A DNA stretch of 64,000 nt from Neurospora tetraspora (Eukaryota; Ascomycota; Sordariomycetes; Sordariales; Sordariaceae): contig NW_026944388.1 in the NCBI RefSeq assembly GCF_033439725.1, positions 2,604,001 to 2,668,000 on the forward strand, written 5' to 3'. Below the pieces are notes generated by a model. The model was not told where the DNA came from. It made no database searches and saw nothing but the letters and a program-made list of their open reading frames with translations. Positions 12,331-20,949 of this stretch are shown piece after piece. Each line of letters starts with the position of its first letter. The stretch's first letter is position 1. The position numbers were made by a program, and so were the translations under genes.

Positions 12331-14268
12331 ATCCTTCTTCTGCTTGAGTTTGTCTTTGTAAGCCTTATCAATCGCGGCCTTCTTGGCTTTGTACTCAGCC
12401 TCCTTCTCGGGATCTGCCTCAAACTCCTGCTTGAGTTTGGCTCTGTAAGCCTTACTGTCCGCGGCCTGCTTAGCTCTGTATTCAGCCAGCTTGTCGGGAT
12501 CTGCCTCACGCTCTTGCTTTTGTTTGGTTCTGTAGGCCTTTTGGTACGCGGCCTTCTTGGCTTTGTCCTCGGCGTCCTCCTCCTCGGGATCTTCCTCACG
12601 CTTCTGCTTTCTCTTGACGTAGGAAGCCTTACTGTACGCGGCCTGCTTGGCTTTCTCCTCGGCCTGCTTCTCGGGATCTGCCTCAAGCTTCTGCTTCTTC
12701 CTGGTTCTTTTTTCAGCCCTCTTGGCTTTGTATTCAACCTGCTTCTCGGGATCTTCCTCACGCTCCTGCTTTCTCTTAACGTAGGAAGCCTTATCGTACG
12801 CGGCCTGCTTGGCTTTCTCCTCGGCCTGCTTTTCGGGATCTGCCTCAAGCTTCTGCTTCTTCCTGGCTCTTTTTTCAGCCATCTTGTCGGGATTGTTGGC
12901 TATGTAAACCCTCTCTTGCGCGGCCTTCTTGGCTCTGAATTCAGCCAGCTTATCGGGATCTTGCTCAAGCTCCTTCTTTCTGTTGACGTACCAAGCCTTA
13001 TGTTGCGCGGCCGCCTTAGCTTTCTCCTCGGCCTCCTTCTCGGGATCTGCCTCGAGCTCCTGCTTTTTGATGACTCTCCGAGCCCTATTTTTCGCGTTCT
13101 TGTTGGTTCTCTCCTCGGCCACCCTCTCGGGACCTTTCCTCTCGTTTCTCGCCCTTTCTAGCTCTTTCCGCCTCTTCTTGTCCGCCGATGGCCGTAACTT
13201 GCCCTTAGCCCGTTCCTGCGCGTATCTCTCCGGGTCGTTTGCTTTGATCCAGGCATTCTTGGCCCGTACTGCTGCATTATCTGCGGCTCTCTGTTCCGGC
13301 GTCCAGTTGTCCCTTTTCATCTTGCTCCGCTGTGTTTTCGATTCCCTCTGGTCTTTCTCCAATTGACGCTGGGCGGCATCAAGTTGATCTTTGGACATGG
13401 TTGGGTCAAAGCATGTGGCCATTCTTAACCCCTCTGTCCATGCTTCGCGTGAGCATAAACCTTCATACAAGGGGACCCACGAGGTATTCGTAAGGATAGC
13501 GTTCGTCTGGCTACGGTCTTTATATGCACATAATGCATACGTAATCGTAGTCTCCAGAATCAAAAACAGGGCACGGCTAGGTAGCTGGAGAGAGGCTTTG
13601 GTTGGGCGTGGTGCTTTGACTAAAATCCTCTTGCGCGTGATGCGATAGCCATTGTCGATGGCTTCGCCCGTGTGCCTTGACAAGGCTTCCCCGTCATCGT
13701 ATTGCTGGAGTCTGTGAAGAGTGCCCGTTCCTCTGTGCGTCCCACTCCCGATATACACCATTGTCGGTGCATCCTTCTTCTCCAATAACAGCATATAGAT
13801 AGACCATATGAGGCCTTGGTCGCGGGAGAAATCTGGTAGAGATGCTAAAGCATCTGAAGTCGGTGCATGCGGGGCGTCGAGCATGTCCAGGAAACCTGGC
13901 GCCCATTGGAGCCCTAGGTTGGTGACGGTGTCGAAGAGCGACGTGGTGTCCGGCAATGCTTTGGCCACTTGCAGCTTTCGCCCACCCGCATAGGCACAGT
14001 AGCACCCATATGCCTTGAGGATGAATCGTGACTCCGGGTCTCTTTGCGTGACGATTTCATTCTCATCGTCAACGGGGTCTTCGGAATCATAGTCGGTAGT
14101 GTCGTCCAAGTCGAAAGCATCAGAATCATCGTCAACGACAGGGTCTTCGGGATCGGAGTCGGTGGTGTCGTCCTAATCAAAGGCATCAGAGTGATCGTCA
14201 ACGGGGTCTTCGGGATCGGTAGCGTTTGAGATTTGGGCAAAGCATCGCTTGCTGCGAGTCTGAACCAT
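12325..14268 (-). CDS. GIY-YIG-like domain fused to 30-residue charged repeats; in-frame TAG near start
   Basis: This is an intronless minus-strand frame. Counting residue 1 at 14109, it has an acidic N-terminus, then a GIY-YIG-like module at about 99-195. There IY (104-105) is followed by VYIG (118-121), a conserved-looking Arg (133), His146 and a late Glu in LFLILE (186), the layout of GIY-YIG nucleases. Residues about 240-345 are basic. From about 349 to the end are eight or so repeats of about 30 residues, roughly KKQELEADPEKEAEYKAKKAA then YxKASYVKR, predicted helical and highly charged. The best start is ATG 14268 (MVQTRSKR...), in frame, but a TAG at 14173-14175 interrupts it within a duplicated acidic segment. 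A 33-nt GT...TAG stretch ends exactly there, yet is too short for a normal intron. Starting at the next ATG, 13884, would keep the whole nuclease-like module (519 aa). It may be a live gene with a later start or a young pseudogene. The biological role is unknown; DNA cleavage is inference from the fold motif. Confidence 0.65.
12328..13065 (-). repeat. Coding tandem repeat, about 90-bp units
   Basis: About eight imperfect units encode the charged 30-residue repeats of the GIY-YIG gene. Two neighbouring units (about 12610-12720 and 12790-12880) are almost identical at the DNA level, so copy number has probably changed recently by slippage or unequal exchange. Confidence 0.7.
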
Positions 14269-14347
14269 GGTTGCCAGTACGTATACGACGACGACGATTG
14301 AAACAAGGAAGGAGATGGCCACTGAGAGAAGGAGGGTATCTCTGCTG

Positions 14348-14408
14348 CTGTTGCTGCTCCAGGATTTTCTAAAACATCATGGAAGAAAAGATCCAGGAGC
14401 AGCAACAG
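14348..14408. repeat. Perfect 18-bp inverted repeat made of CTG/CAG triplets
   Basis: Arms CTGTTGCTGCTCCAGGAT (14348-14365) and its exact complement (14391-14408) are separated by 25 nt. Further CAG/CAA triplets follow to 14434. It lies just upstream of the GIY-YIG gene start and could form a hairpin in DNA or in a 5' leader. Confidence 0.7.
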
Positions 14409-14829
14409 ACGTATAGCAGCAGCAACAGCAGCAGAGTTTTACCTCCTTCCTGAGGAAGGAACACTTCGTCTCTGTCGGTTTCATGGTTAGCTCCTTCCTA
14501 AATAAAAACCGGATAGAACGGCGGCGGGAGGCAGAAAAAGAGGAAAGAACGAACCGGCTCGCTGGCCAGTATAACATGGCACCGAACTTGGAGGCCTTTA
14601 CTACCGCCCTGGGCGCTACTGCCAAAATGAACGACACCATTCATCTGGGGCTATCGAATGGTCGGATTAACAGAATGGTCATGCCATGTCCCGCTGTCGG
14701 AATGGCGATGCAAGGTACATGAGCCAAAGTGAGATACAGTGGTGCTAGACGTTGTCTAAAAATTAAAACCTACGAGGGACAACGAGACTGACATCCTCCA
14801 TGACAGTGACCTCAGGACGGGAGGGGTTT

Positions 14830-14911
14830 CCAAGTCGAGCAAATTGATGCTATCAATTCTCTGACTCCCTCCAAGTTGAGCAAATTGATGCTATCAATTC
14901 TCTAACTCCCT
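14830..14911. repeat. 41-bp tandem duplication with an internal palindrome
   Basis: Copies at 14830-14870 and 14871-14911 differ at only two sites, both transitions. Each contains AATTGAT-GCT-ATCAATT. It marks the left edge of the Gypsy pol fragment. Confidence 0.7.
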
Positions 14912-15195
14912 CCAACTCCTTGTCGGCCTCAGGTGAGATTGTGACGCCGCTTTCGAGCGCGCGGCCATTGACCTTGTTCATCGCTGCTGACGGGGGTGGA
15001 GCGTTCTCCTCGTCTGGTTGATAAGCGGCAAAAGCCATCGCATCTGCGTGGAAATCCTCCTCGACCTCGCCCACATGGGCCGTTGGATCAAAGCTGTTGA
15101 TGTGTCCGACGGTTGTGTTCTTTGCGATGGTGAGGGGGCGATTTCCTGGGTTAGACAGGAAGACGTGGTGCAAATGGCAGTTCGTCTGTTGAGCC
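14830..15195 (-). mobile_element. Fossil Gypsy-type pol fragment
   Basis: Minus-strand sequence at 14853-15173 reads like the linker between protease and reverse transcriptase in fungal Gypsy elements (VFLSNPGNRPLTIAKNTTVG, then an acidic stretch and ELEGVRELI). Only this short piece is present, without LTRs, RT motifs or integrase, so it is a broken remnant. Its right end meets the truncated ABC transporter at about 15195-15200, where transporter homology begins abruptly. Confidence 0.6.
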
Positions 15196-16809
15196 CAGGA
15201 CTACTCGATGCTTTTGGACTGCGAGAGCAAAAGGATGCGCTGATCGGAACGCCGATTCGCAAGGGAATCAGTGGTGGCCAGAAGAGGAGAGCGGGCGTGG
15301 CGAGTCAGCTGATTACCTGCCCGAGGATTTTGTTTCTGGATGAGCCGACGAGTGGGTTGGATAGTAAGGCTGGGTGGGAGGTGGTCAAGTATTTGAAGGG
15401 GGTTGCTAGGAGGAATAATGTGAGTCTTCCTTCCCTCTATGTTCTTACATGTAGCAGGTATTTGGCACCAGGGTGAAGTCGTGGTTAACAGAAGCGAAAC
15501 AGTTAATCGTCATTGCCTCGATCCACCAACCCTCCACAGCAACTTTCAATCTCTTCGACAAGCTCATGCTTCTCTCCGCTGGCAAGACGCACTACTTCGG
15601 CCCTGTTGCGGGCGTCACGGAGCACTACGAGTCCTTGGGACACGAGGTGCCATTGCACGTCAACCCGGCCGAGTTCTTGCTGGACTTGGTCAACATCGAC
15701 TTTGCTTCCGAGCGCGAGGAGGCAGTCAAGGCTCTGGATGACATGCAGACTGCTTGGCAAGGGTCCGAGAAATCGAAACAGCTGACGGCTGCGGTAGCAG
15801 AGGCTGAAGCAAGAGGTGGTGAGCAAGTCGACACCGCCGGGCAAGGAACGAAGCCGGGTCTGGTCAGCAGTACGGTAACACTACTCCATCGGAGTTTCGT
15901 CAAGAGCTATCGAGACGTAGTGGCATACGGCATCAGAGCGGCGATGTACTTCGGTCTCGCCATCATGGTCGGCACTGTCTGGGTGAGACTGGACGCTGCT
16001 CAAGAGTCTATCATTCCTTTCATCAACGCTCTTTTCTTGTAAGTCTCCTCCCCCTTCTACTACCCATTTCATTTCAAGAACAACCTGCTGACACCCACAT
16101 CACCAACAGCGGCTGTGCCTTCATGTCCTTCATGGCCGTCGTGTACTGCCCCGCGTGGCTCGAAGACTACTTCCAATACATCAAAGAACGTCGCAACGGG
16201 CTCTACGGCCCCACGGCCCTGATCATCTCCAACTTCCTCATCGGCATCCCCTACCTCTTTCTCTTCTCGTTGCTGTTCTCCGTCATCTCCTACTGGCTCG
16301 TCAACTTCCAGCCCACGGGCACCGCCTTCTTCACCTGGGTCTTCTGGCTCTTCTGCGACCTTTTGGCGGCAGAAGGTCTGGTAGTATTCATGGCCTCGCT
16401 CTTCCCCTCCTTCGTTATTTCCCTTGCCCTGGTCGCCTTCGCCAACGGCCTGTGGATGAGCGTCGATGGGTTCATGGTGCAGCCTACGATCCTCAACGTG
16501 TTTTACAAATACGTGTTCCATTATTGGGATTACCAGAAGTATGTGTTTGAGAACATGATGATTAACGAGTTCAAGGATCGGGTGTATACGTGTGGGAAAC
16601 TGCCGGCGGGGATGACGGGGGTTAATGGGAGTGATTGTCAGTGCATGTTCCAGACCGATTTGGCGGATCAGTGTCTGATTAGGGGACAGGGCGTGTTGGA
16701 TCAGTATGGGTATAAGCCGGGCAAGCAGGGGAGGGATATTGGGATTATGTTTTGCATTATTGTTGGTTGGAGGCTGGCTGCTTGGGTGGTGCTGAAGTTG
16801 AAGAAGTGA
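15196..16809 (+). pseudogene. 5'-truncated ABCG half-transporter
   Basis: Three exons remain of an ABCG-type (white/PDR-like) transporter: about 15196-15419, 15503-16038 and 16110-16809. The introns are 15420-15502 (83 nt) and 16039-16109 (71 nt, branch site CTGAC). The remnant keeps the ABC signature (ISGGQKRR), Walker B with D-loop (ILFLDEPTSGLD) and H-loop (IASIHQPS), then the membrane domain with several hydrophobic helices and a Cys-bearing loop before the last one. The Walker A part of the nucleotide-binding domain is missing, and a Gypsy fragment lies where it should be. About 485 residues remain of a usual 600 or more. A continuous plus-strand frame opens at ATG 15018 inside the relic and runs into exon 1, so a chimeric product is conceivable, but ATP binding should be lost. 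The clean downstream exons suggest a recent truncation. Confidence 0.8.
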
Positions 16810-17345
16810 GTACCTAAGTTCCATGGGGTTTTGCGGATGAGTGGGATGGATATCATGGTTGGGGTTTGGCAAGTTGTGGTTTTAGGGACAGCCTTTTATT
16901 CTGGTTTTATGTTTGCAAAGATAACTTTGGAGCCGATTGAGGATTATCTTCTTTTTACGTACTATATACCTAATGATTGAAGATAGTAACAGCTATTTGA
17001 AGCCGCGTACGATCTGAGCCAGTCTGAGGATGTTCCTTTTCAAACCAAGAGGAAAACTTGTTTTCAACGACGAAGATGAAGTGAAATCTGAGCATTTAGT
17101 AAAGATAAACAAAGAAGGGTATTTAGCTGGTATATCCAGTCGTTCTCATTCATAGTCCTTCAGTCCCACCCACGATGTGCTATCCTTTCCTTCACCACGA
17201 AAGTCTTTCCCAAGTGCAAATGCCCCTTTGCCAATCCAAAGGAACCCCCAGTGGGCATATTTCCAACCCAAACTCCTGAATACCAGCCCATTGCATCCAT
17301 CCCACACCATCCCAAAATCTAGTACCGTATCTACAACCCTCATCA
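16810..17345. other. Spacer between convergent genes
   Basis: This holds the 3' sides of the ABCG remnant (+) and the PAN-domain gene (-). Nothing else was recognised. Confidence 0.5.
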
Positions 17346-18614
17346 TCATCCCGTCTCCGTATCCCCACTCAACCCCCCCTCACTCCCATCATGCAAAACC
17401 GCATCCTCCCTAACCGCCATATACCACCCGGGCGTCCAGCCCGGTTTTCCCAATCGACTCTTCAACCAACAAATCTGCTTCCCATCATAATACCCCCAAC
17501 CGGCGCCCACACAATTATCCACCTCGGCGCACCGATCAATGCACGTCTCGATCGAATCGGCCTCCCGGTTCGTGATGTCGTCGGCCCCCGCTAGCGCGTT
17601 GTAGTCCCGGCCGCAGAGCAACAAATAACCCTTCCCACGGCTGGAGGAGGATAGGATGGTATCGTTGGAGGGCGTGTAGAGGGTCAAGTTGTTGGAGGGA
17701 CAGATGATGGATGTTGAGGGGGTGATGGTGGCGTAGGCGGTGGGTGGGGGGAGGTTGGCTGTGTGTGTCCAGGAGGGGTGGGCGGTGGTTGATGTTGGGG
17801 TTGCGGTTGAGGAGCTGGGGAGATGATGTTAGCTGGGACTGATGAATGTGAATTTCGGTGTTGGGGAACGTGTGAAATGGCTGAACGGGATAGGCCGGGA
17901 TCGGGACTCCACCACGCCGGCTCCGACCCGGGCCGGAAGGCCAAGGCCGGAGAGGTGGAGTAAGTCACCCCGGACTCCAGGAGTCATCCCGGCCGTCCAA
18001 CTTTTATGAACTTCCCCTCAACCGCATCAAGCCCAAAAGAGAGAAAGAACAACTCACCTATTCCCAGACTTCTTCCCACCGCCCTTCCCAGCACTAACAC
18101 CCACACCCACCCCCACCGCGACTCCAACCACGATCAGGAAAATCCCAATCGCCAACAACGACCAAGCCACCTGTCTCTTAGTCCCCAGGCCAAAACAGTA
18201 CCGCTTATTTTTGCCGTTGTCATCCCCGTCACCATTACCAGCTTCCTTATCACCTATCCCCCCGCCGGCTGCGGTTGATCCGGCAATCGTACTCGTTCCG
18301 GGTACCGACCCAATGTTCCCATGTTGTGAATACCCGTACGGCTGTGGGAGGACGTACGCTGGGTATGGGGAGGTGCTCGAGATAGTGGACGTTGGGCCAT
18401 AGGAGGATAGCTTATCGTCTTGGACTTGGTGAGGGCTGACTTCGAGGGTGGAATGGGGAGCGGGTTCTAGGCCTGGTTGGCCTTCTGGATGGTGTAGTTG
18501 TTGTAATGAAGGTTGATGTTGAGGAGAGGGAGCTCGTTCGATGCCTTGGTGAGTATGTTCCCAGGCTGCTAGCTCGGGGGCGTTGGTGGCCGCCCGGGTG
18601 GATTTGTCTTCCAT
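17346..18614 (-). CDS. Single-pass membrane protein with PAN/Apple-like cysteine domain
   Basis: Two exons, 18614-18058 and 17814-17346, are joined across a 243-nt intron (donor GTGAGT, branch-like GCTAAC, acceptor CCCAG); the product is 341 aa. Residues 1-145 are a Pro/Gln/Ser-rich, probably disordered cytoplasmic part. One transmembrane helix at about 149-174 (SLLAIGIFLIVVGVAVGVGV) is followed by a Lys/Gly stretch and a Ser/Thr-rich stalk. A C-terminal domain at about 222-325 has six or so cysteines (C224, LLCGRDYN, CIDRC, DNCVGAGWGY, ICWLKS), the pattern of PAN/Apple domains, which bind proteins or carbohydrates. With no signal peptide, a type II-like orientation with the PAN domain outside the cell is likely. 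Similar proteins are common and uncharacterised in Sordariomycetes. The role is unknown; cell-wall or surface binding is inference. Confidence 0.75.
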
Positions 18615-18884
18615 GTTGTTTTAGAGGAGGGGTTGACAATGTTGTTGTTCGTGACACAGACTCAGAGTGATCGTCAACTAGGCAAAGGTAATGTCGCTGT
18701 TGTCGCCAAGCCAAAACTAGAACTGGATGCTATCGGCTTTGCTTCATCCTTCAAAACGAAAGCCTGTTTGAGATTGTTCGGAGACAGAAGATGGATGGAT
18801 GGGAAAGGGGAAGAAAGATATCCTCAGGGCTCAAGGTAGTGAGTGCGAAGGACAGGCGGAAAGTCCGAGGATCTACTACTCGCC

Positions 18885-18929
18885 ATGGTTGTACTCGGCT
18901 GCGATTCAAGCCCAGCCGAGTACAACCAT
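18885..18929. repeat. Perfect 17-bp inverted repeat with 11-nt loop
   Basis: Arms ATGGTTGTACTCGGCTG (18885-18901) and its exact complement (18913-18929) form a long stem. It is not followed by a T-run and lies about 270 bp upstream of the PAN gene start. No target duplication flanks it. Confidence 0.8.
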
Positions 18930-20816
18930 TGAGATTGTAGGCAGGCAGTACGGTAGATACAGAGCGACATATCGTGTGGCTGGGTGAGCGCTTGAGCTAC
19001 TGCACCCAATTTCCATTTGGAGGAGCGGCTGAATCTGTTTAAGACAAAATGTGGTAGTGGTGACTGACCAGGGCCTATCATAACAAGCTTTTTGGTCGAT
19101 CCCGCTATTCAATCCTCCTTGCAGGGCTCACTGAGGCCCAGGTGGTGTTTTGGTTACAGTGGTTGTGGTTCAGGAGTCAGCTTACACGACAACAAGTGTC
19201 TCTCCGGTTGATGATCCTTCCGGTAATGGGCCATGGTGCTGACATATGATCCACCTGTTGATAATCGAAAAGGAATCCCCGACTCGACGATGGTTTTCTT
19301 TCCTTGATCATTGGGTTTGGCATCAACAATGCCAAAACTCGCCTGGACAGCCAAAAATGACCACAACGGTCCACTATACGATCGATCCTACAACAGGCAC
19401 ACTTCCCTGCCTCAAAATACTACCTTAACCAGTAGGGTGTTAGCGGACCACTAAAGCTGTAACAAGCGCTGAACGGTTACCAATGATACGAGTGCTTTGC
19501 CGCGCCAACGCTTCTTCGTCCAGGGCAACCGATCCAGCGAGCGCATCAATGGAAACCTCGATCGACTTGAAATGACAAAGTTCCCTCGATTATGCTCTGG
19601 CGAAGACGATGAGGTAGAGATGATGACTTGGCGAAAAGGGGTTCTGAATAATCATCTCGCTAATCTGGTATTATCCTCCTCCAAAGTGCGGCTGACTAGA
19701 CTTGTGTGCACCGTCAACCATGTTGTGCACCGCAAGACGGGTGTTGCTCGGTGGCATACAAGGTATGTACACCATTGAGGGCAGAAGAGGAAGAATCCTT
19801 CGATCTTGCTTCTCTGGGCCTTCGAGGTGCGTTTTGCAGTGCGGCACAGCAGGCTTTTTCTTTCGTCATGTTCCAGGTGATATAACCGGTGTTGAATATC
19901 GTTGATATGAGGAATTTGACCCCTTTCCTAGCACAGTCAATCGCCTCAGACAAATATCGCCAACTCCCTCACTGAAGTTGACAATGACTTTCAACACTTC
20001 GAACCGCCTTTTCCCAGTGGCTTTACCCCTCTCGGATCTAGCGATGCATGTCGCTATAACTACCCTTTTAAGTCGAGGGAGCGCCACCAATAACCTCGAG
20101 GTTTTGGATGATTGGTGGTATGAGTGATGCCTTATCTCCGATGACCTTGAGAGACTGCTTGCCGATGGCAATGCAATGCTCTCAACATCCATACTCGGCA
20201 GGCAGTCATAGGTCGTTTGCTGGTATCGTGAATCGAGGGAAGACGCCAACCGAACATTCAGTACCGGGACCGACACGGCTTCCACCTTGGACCCCGGAAG
20301 GTCCTTTCTGCGCACAGCCCTCCGGCCAGCTCGGGACGGCGCCGCTGTTTTCTCTCCCATCGCGTGTTGTTCTCAATGGCCTCGGTTGGGAAAAGCGGGT
20401 ACGTTTCCCCAACTTACTCCTCCTCGCCTTGCCTTCCCCAAATCGTGCTGCGGAGGAAGGAGGAGGAGGAGAACAGGGAGAAATATTTAGGCTAAAAACA
20501 TCGAGATTTGACCCCAATGTTACTTCGTCCTTCCGTCATTGAGTTGACTCGGTGGTTGTAAGTGAGGAGAAGTTCCAGAATCTTGACTGACCAGCTTTAC
20601 CTGGATTGGCTCTCTCGGTCCCCTCCCGGCAGTACGGCCCACGATAGCTTCACCGGGTGACCGGCTACGACTGTGGTCGGTTGGCTAACCCCAGGTTATT
20701 TCCCCAGATTTCAACCACACTAACTAGCTGGTAGTCCAGGCCTGGAACGAACGTTTTGGTAACGATGATGTCGATCGTATCCGGGAAGATGGTGATCCGG
20801 GTAGCTGGGACGGTTG

Positions 20817-20824
20817 TATTTAAG
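20817..20824 (+). promoter_or_regulatory. TATA-like element for the esterase gene
   Basis: TATTTAAG lies 126 bp upstream of the esterase ATG and is followed by a pyrimidine-rich leader (about 20860-20890), a common fungal arrangement. This is a position-and-sequence guess only. Confidence 0.3.
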
Positions 20825-20949
20825 AAAGCTTGTTCCCGTTAGCACAACCACGAGGTTACTCTTTTCCACTCACCTTCTTCTCTTCTCTCATCTGTGCTGT
20901 ACGCGTCTGTTTGGCGTGATAGGTAATCACAGAGAGCGAGCAGGCCAAG

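Larger units (their letters stand above)
18615..20949. other. Long divergent spacer
   Basis: This 2.3-kb stretch separates the starts of the PAN gene (-) and the esterase gene (+). It contains the hairpin at 18885-18929. Short ORFs on both strands (such as 19497-19778 plus and 19866-20360 minus) overlap each other and show no known domain, so none is called. The last 140 bp should hold the esterase core promoter. Confidence 0.5.

Noticed and set aside
12241-13161. 306-codon plus-strand frame rich in Leu/Ser
   Set aside because: It is the antisense shadow of the charged tandem repeats in the GIY-YIG gene; periodic composition on one strand forces an open frame on the other.
12325-14109. GIY-YIG frame taken as starting at 14109
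   Set aside because: The codon there is TTG. The real choices are ATG 14268 (with a TAG between) or ATG 13884.
16069-16872. 267-codon minus-strand frame
   Set aside because: It lies antisense to exon 3 of the ABCG remnant, whose membrane-domain similarity is clear.
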